64,000 nt of DNA from NCBI RefSeq assembly GCF_003289965.1, contig NZ_QMBQ01000004.1:434001-498000 (forward strand), written 5' to 3'. Within the stretch, counting starts at the first letter, position 1; each line of letters starts with the position of its first letter. This stretch comes from Mesorhizobium atlanticum (GTDB lineage: Bacteria; Pseudomonadota; Alphaproteobacteria; Rhizobiales; Rhizobiaceae). The notes beneath the pieces are model-generated. The model did no database searches, had not been told where the DNA came from, and saw only the letters and a program-made list of their open reading frames with translations. Below are positions 28,653-37,879 of this stretch, one piece after another. A program made the position numbers and the translations under genes.

Positions 28653-31034
28653 TCAAGCAGCCTGCTTGGCGCGCGCTTCCGACTTCTCCAGATAGTAGCT
28701 CGAGTAGCGGTCGAAGAACCTTTCCGAGCCGCCGAGCGAGCCGTATCTCGCGAGCTTCTTCAGGTCGACCTTGTTGAGCACCGCCCCAATCACCTTGTTG
28801 GCGATATAGGGCTCCGATTCCAGCATCGAGCGCACCATGTTGCGCGGCGTGCGGCCCCATTCGGTGACCAGCACGAAGCCGTCGACCAGCGGCGCGAAGG
28901 CCTTGGCGTCGACCACGGGGCCGAGCGGCGGCAGGTCGACGATGATGTACTCGAACGTCTCCTTGGCGTTCTCGATGAAGCGCCGCATGCCGGCGGAGCC
29001 CAGGAGTTCGCTGGTGTGCGAGAACTGGCCACGCAGCACGGCTGGAATGATCGCGAGCTTGGTCTGGCGGTCGACCTTGCCGACAGACTGCCAGGTCTGG
29101 CCGTTGACCACCGCTTCCATCAGGCCCTGTTCGGCCTCCATGCCGAGGCTGCGGCTCAAGCCTGGATTGCGCAGGTCGCCGTCGACGAGCAAGGTCTTGG
29201 CGCCGTTTGCGGCAAGCAGGCCGGCAAGGTTCGCGGCCACCGTCGATTTGCCTTCGCCCGGCAGCACCGAAATGACGCCGATGACCCGGCTGCCGCGGTC
29301 CTCCATCACGACGTCGAAGGCTATCTTCGCGTTGCGCAGCGTCTCGGCGAACATTGAAGCCGGGGCATCGATGCTGACGCGCATGCGCGCGCGCCGCTCG
29401 GCCGAGGAGAGGCTGGCCACTTTGCCGTCGGCCGGCAGGTCGTCGGCCTTGGAATCCTTGACCCTGCCGCCGCCGATCGTCGGCAGATAGCCGAGGAATT
29501 TGAGGCCAGCGCGATCGCGAATATCCTCGCCCGTCCTGAAGAAGCGCTCGTTGAACTCGTTGAGGCCGCCGAAGCCGGCGCCCAGCATCAGGCCGAGCAC
29601 CAGCGACAGCGCCAGCACACGCATGGTGCGAGGGCCCGAGGCCGCGAGCGGCATCGTCGCGTCGGAAATGATGCGGACCTTGCCGACCGGGAAGGACTGC
29701 TGCTGCGAGGCTTCCTCATAGCGGCTGAGGAATGTCTGGTAGAGCGTGGTCAGCGCCTGCGCCTGCTGTTCGAGTTCCTTCAGCTTCACCTGCGACTGGT
29801 TGTCGATCGAGCTCTTGCCGGCGGCTGTGGAAATCTTGTCGCGCAACGCCTGTTCGCGCGTCTGCGCCACTTCGAAGTCGTTGCGGTAGCTTTCGGTGAT
29901 CTGCTTCAGCTGCCCGAAGATCTGCGCCGCAACATCGGCCTTTTCCTTGGCCAGCGCGACCGCCTGCGGGTGATCCTTGCCGAAATTGGTCTCGACGTCC
30001 TGCAGGCGCTTGGTAATGGCCAGATAACGGGTCTTGAGCCCGATGATGACCGAGCTGCTCGGCTGGTCAGCCGCTATGGCCGAATCATTGAAAGCGCTTT
30101 CCGAGCCGCTGTCGACGATCGCCTTGTACTGCTGGTAGCGGGCGCTGGCGCGAGCCGTATCGGCCTGCGCGACGATAAGCTGGGCGTTAAGGTCGGCGAG
30201 TTGCTTGTCGCTCAGCAACTGGCCGTCGCTGTTGGCGGAAAGGCCGTGCTCGGCCCTGAACTTCTCGACCGCCAGCGAAGCGGCCTGCGAGCTTTCGCGC
30301 AACTCGCTCAACCGGCCCTGCAGCCATACGGCCGCGCGCTCGGTGGCGTCGAAGCTGGCGTTGAGCTGGTCGGCGAGATAGGCGTCCGCATAGGCCTTGG
30401 TGATGGCCGTGGCGAGTGCCGGGTTTGTCGCCTGGTAGCCGATGCTGATGACATTGGAGCGGCTGACACGATCGGCCAACAATCCTGTCTGCAGCATATA
30501 AACCGCGTAGTCGTGGGTCGCGGTCTTGATCATCGCTTCACGCGTGGCCGCATCGACATTCTCGATGCCGGGAATTTGATCGGCGGCGTTGCCGCGGAAA
30601 TAGGCGACGATGCCGCGCAGGAAACCGATGCCCTTGGCCAAAGCCGATTGGGGCGGGCTCATGAAGTCCGGGTTCTGGTCGAGCTTCAACTTGTCGACCA
30701 CCTCCGACGCCAGCCGCGCCGAGTTGAGGATCTCGATCTGGCTGAGGATCGTCGCGTCGGTCTGCTGCGTGGCGCTGGCAGCCGAGATGTCGTCCATGAC
30801 CTTGTTCACGCCCTCGTCGATCAGGACGCTCGCCACGGACATATACTGCTTGGGCGTGGTTTGCAGATAGATCACGCCCAGGACCAGGCCGATGGCGGCG
30901 CAGATCGCCACCACCTTGGCCTGACGGGCGGCCATGCCAAGCAGACGCTCGACATCGATGAAGTCTTCACCCTTTTCCGGATCGGCACTGGGCAACGGCA
31001 TCCTCTTGTCGAGAGGGAAGTTGGCATAGTTCAT
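28653..31034 (-). CDS. exoP: Exopolysaccharide polymerisation/transport protein ExoP (Wzz/BY-kinase)
   Basis: A 793-residue polysaccharide co-polymerase with an autokinase. An N-terminal Wzz domain has a first membrane segment (VVAICAAIGLVLGVIYLQTT), a long periplasmic coiled-coil part and a second segment near residue 480. The cytoplasmic BY-kinase domain has Walker A (LPGEGKSTVAANLAGLLA, about residue 590), Walker A' (TLLVDGDLRNPG) and a Tyr cluster at the C-terminus (FFDRYSSYYLEK). It sets chain length and drives export together with ExoF and ExoQ. Position next to exoN-exoO-exoM-exoA-exoL matches the succinoglycan locus. Confidence 0.93.
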   Translation of the reverse strand: MNYANFPLDKRMPLPSADPEKGEDFIDVERLLGMAARQAKVVAICAAIGLVLGVIYLQTTPKQYMSVASVLIDEGVNKVMDDISAASATQQTDATILSQIEILNSARLASEVVDKLKLDQNPDFMSPPQSALAKGIGFLRGIVAYFRGNAADQIPGIENVDAATREAMIKTATHDYAVYMLQTGLLADRVSRSNVISIGYQATNPALATAITKAYADAYLADQLNASFDATERAAVWLQGRLSELRESSQAASLAVEKFRAEHGLSANSDGQLLSDKQLADLNAQLIVAQADTARASARYQQYKAIVDSGSESAFNDSAIAADQPSSSVIIGLKTRYLAITKRLQDVETNFGKDHPQAVALAKEKADVAAQIFGQLKQITESYRNDFEVAQTREQALRDKISTAAGKSSIDNQSQVKLKELEQQAQALTTLYQTFLSRYEEASQQQSFPVGKVRIISDATMPLAASGPRTMRVLALSLVLGLMLGAGFGGLNEFNERFFRTGEDIRDRAGLKFLGYLPTIGGGRVKDSKADDLPADGKVASLSSAERRARMRVSIDAPASMFAETLRNAKIAFDVVMEDRGSRVIGVISVLPGEGKSTVAANLAGLLAANGAKTLLVDGDLRNPGLSRSLGMEAEQGLMEAVVNGQTWQSVGKVDRQTKLAIIPAVLRGQFSHTSELLGSAGMRRFIENAKETFEYIIVDLPPLGPVVDAKAFAPLVDGFVLVTEWGRTPRNMVRSMLESEPYIANKVIGAVLNKVDLKKLARYGSLGGSERFFDRYSSYYLEKSEARAKQAA

Positions 31035-31201
31035 GTTCGGTCCAATTCCAGGTTGCAGGCGCTATCGGCCTTGGTAGATCGGCGTCGTGACCAGAAAAGA
31101 CCGCGCAACGTTGTTGCCAGGATGCGCCGGACCTGAAGGTCCGGGCGCCTGAGTGGCTGTCGCGCCATCGCGAGTTCGCATATGCACCCAAAAGATGGGC
31201 A

Positions 31202-32098
31202 TTATGCGGCTACTTCCCGGCGCTCATGCGACCGGACGAATTGCTGCAACATGTCGAAGACAGGGCCTTTCATGTCGTCGCGCGCCAGGGCGAAGGCGAT
31301 GGTGGCCTCGATGAAGCCTTCCTTGGAGCCGCAGTCGAACATGCGGCCGTCGAAAGGCTGGGCGTAGAAGGGCTGACTCTGGGCGAGGCGCACCATGGCG
31401 TCGGTGAGCTGGATTTCGTTGCCGGCGCCGCGTTGCTGGTTGCCGAGCAGGGCAAAGATCTCCGGCTGCAGAACGTAGCGGCCGTTGATATAGAAATTCG
31501 ACGGCGCCTTGGCGGGCGCAGGCTTTTCGACCATCTCAGTGACCTTGAAGCCGGAACCGACCTCGTCGCCACGGCCGACAATGCCGTATTTGCTGGTTTC
31601 GGCCGGGTCGCAGCGCTCGACAGCGATCACATTGCTGCCGGTCCGCTGATAAAGATCGACGGTCTCGGCAAGGCAGCCGCGCGCGCCGAAGGACACCATG
31701 TCGGGAAGCAGCAGCGCGAAAGGCTCGTTGCCGATCACGTCGCGCGCACACCAGACGGCATGGCCGAGGCCCTGCGGCGACTGCTGGCGGATGAAGGAGG
31801 TGGCGCCGGCCACGGGCAGCAAGCTTTCCAGCGATTCGAGCTGTGCCTTCTTGCCGGTCTGCTCCAGCGTGCCGATCAGTTCAGGATGCAGGTCGAAATA
31901 GTCCTCGATAACCGCCTTGTTGCGGCCGGTGACGAAGACGATGTGCTCGATGCCGGCCTCGAACGCCTCGTCGACGGCATATTGCACGACGGGCTTGTCG
32001 ACGACGGGAAGCATCTCCTTCGGCATGGACTTGGTTGCCGGCAGGAACCGCGTTCCGAGCCCCGCCACCGGGATAACTGCCTTCCTGACTTTCTGCAT
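31202..32098 (-). CDS. exoN: UTP-glucose-1-phosphate uridylyltransferase ExoN/GalU
   Basis: A 298-residue GalU-type enzyme. The nucleotide-binding signature is [21 protein letters not shown], with [14 protein letters not shown] and a later FALLLPDMV. It makes UDP-glucose from UTP and glucose-1-phosphate and so supplies the glucosyltransferases of this locus and the UDP-glucose dehydrogenase at 43022. It lies between exoP and exoO as in Sinorhizobium. Confidence 0.93.
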   Translation of the reverse strand: MQKVRKAVIPVAGLGTRFLPATKSMPKEMLPVVDKPVVQYAVDEAFEAGIEHIVFVTGRNKAVIEDYFDLHPELIGTLEQTGKKAQLESLESLLPVAGATSFIRQQSPQGLGHAVWCARDVIGNEPFALLLPDMVSFGARGCLAETVDLYQRTGSNVIAVERCDPAETSKYGIVGRGDEVGSGFKVTEMVEKPAPAKAPSNFYINGRYVLQPEIFALLGNQQRGAGNEIQLTDAMVRLAQSQPFYAQPFDGRMFDCGSKEGFIEATIAFALARDDMKGPVFDMLQQFVRSHERREVAA

Positions 32099-32127
32099 CT
32101 GGTCTTCCTTCTGAGAGAAAAAGATTT

Positions 32128-33114
32128 CTACCTGTCGCCGGCTATCAAATCGCCCGCATGCTTCATCTCCCCGCCCCTACGGCGAACCTGCGCCGCAACC
32201 CTTCTCAGCCGGACCGCGATCGGCATCGACATATGCCCGATCGCGGCCGGATCTCTAAGCGCCGCGCCGATTGCCTTGAGCGGCGCGCGCGCCTTGATGT
32301 GCTGGACCAGGGACAGGAACGACGCGGCCTTGCGCAGGCTGCGGCCACGCCGGGCGAAGGCCGCCTTTGCGGTGCTGTCCATGGGATATGCCGTCGCGAA
32401 GGCCGCGTCGGCGCGCGTCATCGCCTCGACGTGGTGCAATTCGAGCACCCGCGAGATCGAGCCGGTGCGGATATGGTAGACATAACCGACGGTTGGCTCG
32501 ACCACACAGCGGCCGCGGCTGGCCAATGCGCTTGCAAGCAGAATGTAGTCCTCGCCGATGCGCAGTTTCTCGTCGTAACGCAACCTGTTGTCGTTGAGGA
32601 AGCGGCGCTGGAAGACCGGCTTGAGATAGCCGAGATTGAAGCGCGATTCGAAGACCAGATTGCCGGCGATGTAATCAGCCAGGGAGATTTCGCGGAGCGT
32701 TTCCAGATAGCCGGCCGGGAACATGGTGTCGTCGGGCGTGCCGTCCTCGCGCACGACCTGGACATTGTCGACGGCGATTTCGGCGCCGACCGCTTCCGCC
32801 CGCGCGATCATCGCCGCCATTCGGCCAGGGAGAACGGCGTCGTCGGAATCCAGCACGGCCACCCAGCGGCCGCGCGCAAGGTCGAGGCCTGCATTCCTGG
32901 CGCCGCCCGGGCCGCGATTCTGCGGCAGCGCCACCACCTTGACGATGTCTCCCGGGTAAGCGCGCGCCACATCCAGCGTACCGTCTTGCGACTGGTCATC
33001 GACGACGATGACCTCGACGGTGACGCCAAGCTGGGCGATCGCGCCGGAGATGGCGCGGTCGAGAGTGGCCTCCGCATTATAGGCGGCGATGACGAAGCTT
33101 ACGTCAGGCTGCAC
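32128..33114 (-). CDS. exoO: Family 2 glycosyltransferase, ExoO-like
   Basis: A 328-residue inverting glycosyltransferase with a GT-A fold: [30 protein letters not shown], the nucleotide-sugar D-x-D as VLDSDD and the catalytic-side ED in RIGEDYILL. It should add a sugar, probably glucose, to the lipid-linked repeat unit on the cytoplasmic face. The start is a GTG at 33114 after AAGGGA, which overlaps the exoM-like gene by 11 nt. The name rests on order and type; the exact linkage is not shown. Confidence 0.85.
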   Translation of the reverse strand: MQPDVSFVIAAYNAEATLDRAISGAIAQLGVTVEVIVVDDQSQDGTLDVARAYPGDIVKVVALPQNRGPGGARNAGLDLARGRWVAVLDSDDAVLPGRMAAMIARAEAVGAEIAVDNVQVVREDGTPDDTMFPAGYLETLREISLADYIAGNLVFESRFNLGYLKPVFQRRFLNDNRLRYDEKLRIGEDYILLASALASRGRCVVEPTVGYVYHIRTGSISRVLELHHVEAMTRADAAFATAYPMDSTAKAAFARRGRSLRKAASFLSLVQHIKARAPLKAIGAALRDPAAIGHMSMPIAVRLRRVAAQVRRRGGEMKHAGDLIAGDR

Positions 33115-34042
33115 GCTTGTTCCCTTGTTCTGGCGAAGTGAGGCCGTACTGGCGGATTTCACGGACGCCGACCAAACCGGAGACGACACCAACGTGCATA
33201 ATGCCGCGCAGCACGCTGCGGTTCCGTCGCACCGGGCTGATCGCGGTCAAAATCGCCATCCCGAAGCAGTAAGCGGCCTTGGCCGAAGCCAGCCCGACCT
33301 GGCCGGCGCGGCGGATGCCGCCGGCGCCGCGCCCGATCAGGTGGCCGTGCGTCTGGCCGAAGCGGAAACGGCGGCGGCGCAGCCAGTCGAACGCGGCCCT
33401 GGCGCGCGGCACGACCTCGTCGACGAAGGCTTGCGGCGCGAAGGCGATGCGGCCGCCGGCTTTGACCATGGCATCGAAGAACTCGGTGTCCTCGCCGCCG
33501 GTCTGGCCGCGCGCCAGGCTGAAGCGCCGGCCGCGCAGGCTTGCGTCGGTCGTTCTGAGCAGGACATTGCAGGTGTAACCCGTGCGGATCTCGCCGCGCA
33601 CCCAGACCGGCAAGGTCGAGTGGAAATCGCCCTTTTGCATCCAGTCCGGCGCGTCCTGGCGATAATGCGCCCGCACCGGCCCAAGCACTGCCGCGACGCC
33701 GGTGGCATCGGCCGTCGCCATCAACTCGACCAGCCAGCGGGGCGACGCCGTCTCGTCATCGTCGATAAAGGCGACGAAGTCCGACACGCTGGCGTCGAGG
33801 CAGGCGTTGCGGGCAATCGAGATGTTGCGCGCCGGCGCGTGGCGATAGCGAACCGGGAGCTTCAATTGCTCGGCCAGCGCCTTCACCAGCTTCTGGGCGC
33901 TTGGTTCATCGTCGTTGTCGGCAACAACGATGCCGACCTCCAAACCTTCAGGCTTCTCCAGGGCGGCGACAGAGCGCAGCGTGTCGGCCAGTTCCGGCCG
34001 GCGGAAGGTGCAGATGCAGATGTCGATCGAGCGACCGGCCAT
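33104..34042 (-). CDS. exoM: Family 2 glycosyltransferase, ExoM-like
   Basis: A 312-residue glycosyltransferase starting MAGRSIDICICTFRRPEL. It has VVADNDDEPSA, the D-x-D-type FIDDDETASPRWL and GGEDTEFFDAM. A hydrophobic or membrane-attached C-terminus follows. It should add a glucose in the middle of repeat-unit assembly. The ATG shares one base with the stop of the upstream exoA-like gene, so translation is coupled. Synteny supports the name. Confidence 0.87.
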   Translation of the reverse strand: MAGRSIDICICTFRRPELADTLRSVAALEKPEGLEVGIVVADNDDEPSAQKLVKALAEQLKLPVRYRHAPARNISIARNACLDASVSDFVAFIDDDETASPRWLVELMATADATGVAAVLGPVRAHYRQDAPDWMQKGDFHSTLPVWVRGEIRTGYTCNVLLRTTDASLRGRRFSLARGQTGGEDTEFFDAMVKAGGRIAFAPQAFVDEVVPRARAAFDWLRRRRFRFGQTHGHLIGRGAGGIRRAGQVGLASAKAAYCFGMAILTAISPVRRNRSVLRGIMHVGVVSGLVGVREIRQYGLTSPEQGNKRAA

Positions 34043-35058
34043 CACGCCACCTTGCGCTGCGAGCGCGCCGTCAAAAGCTGCTGCCAGAAGCCGACGGACC
34101 AGCCGAAATGCATGACCATGGCAGAAACTCCGGCCAACGCGATGCTGGCGTTGCGCTGGCGCACCGCTGTCGCCAGGCCGTAGCCGAGGCAGACGGCCAC
34201 CCACAAAAGGAACGGCACCGCCGCCAGCCAGTGGACGAACGAGAACAAGGCCAACAGCACCACGGGCGCCACCAACAGCGGGATCATCTGCCGGACCTTT
34301 GGCACCATGCGGTGCTTGAGCACATTCCTGGCGCGACCGCGGCCATAGCCGAGATACTGGAAATAGAGGCTCTTCAGCGTCGAGCGCGGATAATAGACCA
34401 TCTGTGTCCTGCCGCTCATCCAGATGCGGTAGCCGGCCTGGCGCAGGCGGCAGTCGAACTCGGCGTCCTCGTTGTGGCTGAAGCTCTCGTCATAGCCGCC
34501 GACATGGCTGAAGGCGGCGACGCGCACCAGCGCGTGGTGTCCGTGGTCGACCCATTCACCCTCCGACATGTGCCGGTGCTTCGAGCCGCCGGTGCCGAGC
34601 TTGGAATTCTGCGCCGCCGCGACCGCCTTCTGCACCGCGCCGGTGCCGGCGGTCAGCATCGAGACGACGACCGAATCGGCACCGGTGGCAACGGCTTCCT
34701 CGACCAGCCGGTCGCAGTAATCGTCCGGATAACCGCCATGCGCGTCGATGCGGATGAGATAGTCTACGCCTTCACCGAGGGTCGCCACCGCCAGATTGAT
34801 GGCGGCGCTTTGCAGGCGCTTCGGATTGGTGAGCAGGACGACCCGGGGATCCGCGGCCGCGATGTTTTCGACGATGGCCTGCGTGCCGTCGGTGCTGCCG
34901 CCGTCCGCGACGACGATGCGGCCGCCGAGCCGGGACGCAGCAGCCCGCAACTGGTCGAGCAGGCCGCCGATATGGGCCGCCTCGTTGAGGCAGGGAATGA
35001 CGATGAGGATCGATGGAGTGGCGTGCGTCATCGGTCTTTGCGCGTCCTTTGCCATCAT
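34042..35058 (-). CDS. exoA: Family 2 glycosyltransferase, ExoA-like
   Basis: A 338-residue protein. The catalytic domain has ILIVIPCLNEAAHIGGLL, VADGGSTDGTQAIV, the D-x-D-type RIDAHGGYPDDY and HNEDAEFDCRLRQAG. Two or three hydrophobic segments near 265-320 anchor it to the inner membrane. In succinoglycan synthesis ExoA adds the first glucose to lipid-linked galactose; the same step is inferred. It overlaps exoL as ATGA. Confidence 0.88.
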   Translation of the reverse strand: MMAKDAQRPMTHATPSILIVIPCLNEAAHIGGLLDQLRAAASRLGGRIVVADGGSTDGTQAIVENIAAADPRVVLLTNPKRLQSAAINLAVATLGEGVDYLIRIDAHGGYPDDYCDRLVEEAVATGADSVVVSMLTAGTGAVQKAVAAAQNSKLGTGGSKHRHMSEGEWVDHGHHALVRVAAFSHVGGYDESFSHNEDAEFDCRLRQAGYRIWMSGRTQMVYYPRSTLKSLYFQYLGYGRGRARNVLKHRMVPKVRQMIPLLVAPVVLLALFSFVHWLAAVPFLLWVAVCLGYGLATAVRQRNASIALAGVSAMVMHFGWSVGFWQQLLTARSQRKVA

Positions 35059-36221
35059 GCCGCCGCCGCAAAGGCCGAAGGCATGGCGGTGAGGCCGCGC
35101 AGCTTTTCGACGAAGGCCGCACAGTCGCTGCGGTCGTAGCTCCAGGTCCGAGGATTGCGCGCCAACACCCGCGACTTCAGGGCGCGGTATCTGTCCTGAT
35201 CCATTCGGCCGAGCATCGCCTCAAGACCTTCGGCCGTCGCCTCGGACAGAAGCACGCCGATGTCCTGCCCCTTGAGGAATCGGCCTGTCTCGGTGCCAGC
35301 CATCGAGATCGGCACAGCGCCGAAGCGGCAGCCCTCATAAAGGCGGTTGGGAAGCAGCCATTCGGAATTCTGGCCAGCTTCGAAGAAATCGATCGCCCAG
35401 GAAAAATGCACTTGCCCGTAGATCGCAGCCATATCCTCCGGATTGCGGTAAGGCCCCTCGAACGAAAGCCAGGGCTCGGCCTCGACGAAGCCATGAAAAT
35501 CCGGAAACTCGGACAGTGCAGGACGGCCTCTGAGCACGACCTCGAAACGCCCCGCCTGCCGGCGGGTGAAGTCGGCCAGCAGTTCCAGTGAGCGGCGGCA
35601 GCGCAGCGCGCCGAACCAGCCGATGCGCCAGGGCGGCGTCGCCGGGCCGTCGTCCTCGAACGAATGCGCCGCGACAACGGATGCCGCCTCGAAATATTTG
35701 TTCTCGATCAGCTCGACGGGCGCGCCGATCTGTCCGAAGGGCTCGAAATAATTGGCGATGAAGGCCGGCGAGCTGGTCACCAGAAGCTTCACGTCGCGGG
35801 CGAGATGACGCTCGGCGCCGCGCAATGTCCGGCCGACAAAATCGTCGCGCAGCACCAGGCGATGGATATCGAGGCATTCATAGACGATGGGCACGTTCGC
35901 CCCGAGGGCTGCGTTGGCGCGGCGGGCAAGCGCCAGCATTTCGAGGTTGCGGGCGATGATGAGATCGGGCCTGGGCATGTCGCCCAGCTTCGCGCCGATC
36001 GACATGGCCGCCTTGGCGACCGCCCCGAGGCGCTGCGCGAATCGGCCGTCGCGCGTCGCGCCAAGGTCGACAGGCTTGATACCCTCGATCTCGGCGACCG
36101 GACTGGTGGTGCGGCGGAAGCCCGCCAGGGTGACCCTGGCGCCGCCTGCCTTGAGCATCTGGACCCTGCGGCGCACTGCCGGGTCGGATACGTCATGCAC
36201 AAGGTACAAGACATGCAGCAT
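35055..36221 (-). CDS. exoL: Glycosyltransferase, ExoL-like
   Basis: A 388-residue GT-B-type glycosyltransferase starting MLHVLYLVHDVSDPAVRRRV. It has IARNLEMLALARRAN, PIVYECLDIHRLVL and a C-terminal nucleotide-sugar site (PNRLYEGCRFGAVPI). It should act after ExoA in repeat-unit assembly. It is the first gene of the exoL-A-M-O-N-P block. A pair of TGC-rich boxes lies 50-120 bp upstream of its start. Confidence 0.85.
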   Translation of the reverse strand: MLHVLYLVHDVSDPAVRRRVQMLKAGGARVTLAGFRRTTSPVAEIEGIKPVDLGATRDGRFAQRLGAVAKAAMSIGAKLGDMPRPDLIIARNLEMLALARRANAALGANVPIVYECLDIHRLVLRDDFVGRTLRGAERHLARDVKLLVTSSPAFIANYFEPFGQIGAPVELIENKYFEAASVVAAHSFEDDGPATPPWRIGWFGALRCRRSLELLADFTRRQAGRFEVVLRGRPALSEFPDFHGFVEAEPWLSFEGPYRNPEDMAAIYGQVHFSWAIDFFEAGQNSEWLLPNRLYEGCRFGAVPISMAGTETGRFLKGQDIGVLLSEATAEGLEAMLGRMDQDRYRALKSRVLARNPRTWSYDRSDCAAFVEKLRGLTAMPSAFAAAA

Positions 36222-36270
36222 GAAACTCGACCGATGTTCGGCCCACCCATCGGGGATGCTAGTACAGCTT

Positions 36271-36340
36271 TTGCTGCATCGCAACAATTTTGGTGCGGCG
36301 TAGCAGACGCCCGCACATTTTTTGTTGCACTGCAAAAATG
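36271..36340. promoter_or_regulatory. Pair of TGC-rich palindromic boxes between exoL and the pyruvyltransferase gene
   Basis: TTGCTGCATCGCAACAA is at 36271-36287, directly followed by a weaker GGTGCGGCGTAGCA, and TTTGTTGCACTGCAAAAATG is at 36321-36340. The first 16 bp are identical to the box at 40518-40533. The boxes could serve both divergent genes. The intergenic stretch 36222-36505 shows nothing else. The form resembles TGC-N3-GCA sites of PhaR/AniA-type regulators. Confidence 0.55.
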
Positions 36341-36505
36341 ATACGCTACTCTTAATGCTGCTTGGGGTCGATCTGGGTTCGACGTTGGTTACCGGCGTGG
36401 TTCAGCACGCCAGGATCGCGACGCGGATCGCGTGGCAGCACTTCGGCAAGACATGCCGTTTTAACCGCCGCTGGCCTTGCCACGGACGCGAAACGAGGTT
36501 TCCCC

Positions 36506-37879
36506 ATGAAAGTCGTGATCGAAAACACGGTGTGTCTGAACACGGGCGATGCCGCGATCCTTTTGGCCATCCGCCATATTCTCAGATCAGTCGTCGGCAG
36601 CGATGTGCGGTTCCTGGTTTTCGACAGTCAGCCAGACGTCGCGGCCAGGCTTTACCCGAAGAAAGATTACCCGGACCTCGAATTTCACAAGCTCTTGTCG
36701 GAATCCCTGTTCAAGGATCGGCGCGGCGGCGGGATAAAGGGCCGGCTCAAGTCGCTCTACAACCGGGCAGTCTGGCGCGCCTTGCATCGCTTCGCGCAAA
36801 GCGGCGCGGCCAGCAGCGTTTTCTTCAGCCAGGACGACCGCCGCGGCCTTGAAGCCTATGCGAGCGCCGACCTGGTGGTGACGACAGGCGGAACCTATCT
36901 CGTCGAGAACTACGATCTCGAAAAGCGGCTCAATCAATTCCGAATCGATGCAATCCTGGGCAAGGACCCGATCTTCTTCACGCAATCGCTCGGCCCGTTC
37001 AAGAAAAGCTACAATCGCCAGGAGCTAGGTCCGATCTTCGATCGGGCTCCGCTCATCCTGCTGCGCGACGAGCGATCCAGAAACCACATACTGGATCTGG
37101 TGAAGGACCCGGGCAAATGCCATGTGGTCGCCGATTCCGTCTTTGCCCTGGCTGATACCGACCGGATCAAGAAACATCTCGGCAGCGCACCGGCGCCGAC
37201 GGGCCGCGTCGCTATTTCCGTCCGTCACTGGAGCTTTGTCAGCGACGGTGAGGATGGCATGCGCCGCTATCTCGATTCGATCCGCGAGATCGCCACGATT
37301 CTTGTCAGGGACCACGCCAAGAAGGTGACCTTCGTTTCAACCTGCCAGGGCGTGCCGGAATATGCCCATGACGACGCCAAAACTGCTCGGGCGATCGTGG
37401 CCGAACTCGACCCGGAAGTCGCCCAACACGTCAATGTCGACGCCAAATTCCATACGCCCGACCAGCTGATGGCGCTGGTGAAGGATTGCGACTTCGTCGT
37501 CGCGACGCGCATGCATATGATGATCATGTCGCTTTGCGTCGGCACGCCGGTGCTGCCGATCGCCTATGAATTCAAAACCAAGGAAGTCGCCAAGCATATC
37601 GGCGTCGCCGACCTTCTGCTCGACATCGATACCGTGACGCCCTCGGAAGCGGCCGAAAAACTCGGCAGATTCATCGGTGGCCTTGACCACTATCGCCGGG
37701 CAAGTCTCGAGGCCGTGCTGGATGAGCATGCGTCGGCAATGTCGGCAACCGAGCCGTTGTCGTCCTTGATAGGTAGCCGCTCACCCAATGTTGCCGGCGA
37801 CGTTGGCAAGAGTGGCGAGCAACGCCCTGCGCGACTGCGGAACAGCAAGCATGAGGACCAGGGCGAAGCCGTAATTTAG
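36506..37879 (+). CDS. Polysaccharide pyruvyl transferase family protein
   Basis: A 457-residue protein of the PS_pyruv_trans family. NTVCLNTGDAAILLAI is the typical N-terminus; DLVVTTGGTYL, TQSLGPF and the C-terminal VATRMHMMIMSLCVGTPVLPIAYEFK are family hallmarks. It should transfer pyruvate from PEP to a sugar as a ketal, adding charge to the exopolysaccharide. It is the only rightward gene in this part of the locus. Its last 99 bases overlap the flippase gene on the other strand, so the final 33 or so residues form an unusual tail. Confidence 0.85.
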   Translation: MKVVIENTVCLNTGDAAILLAIRHILRSVVGSDVRFLVFDSQPDVAARLYPKKDYPDLEFHKLLSESLFKDRRGGGIKGRLKSLYNRAVWRALHRFAQSGAASSVFFSQDDRRGLEAYASADLVVTTGGTYLVENYDLEKRLNQFRIDAILGKDPIFFTQSLGPFKKSYNRQELGPIFDRAPLILLRDERSRNHILDLVKDPGKCHVVADSVFALADTDRIKKHLGSAPAPTGRVAISVRHWSFVSDGEDGMRRYLDSIREIATILVRDHAKKVTFVSTCQGVPEYAHDDAKTARAIVAELDPEVAQHVNVDAKFHTPDQLMALVKDCDFVVATRMHMMIMSLCVGTPVLPIAYEFKTKEVAKHIGVADLLLDIDTVTPSEAAEKLGRFIGGLDHYRRASLEAVLDEHASAMSATEPLSSLIGSRSPNVAGDVGKSGEQRPARLRNSKHEDQGEAVI

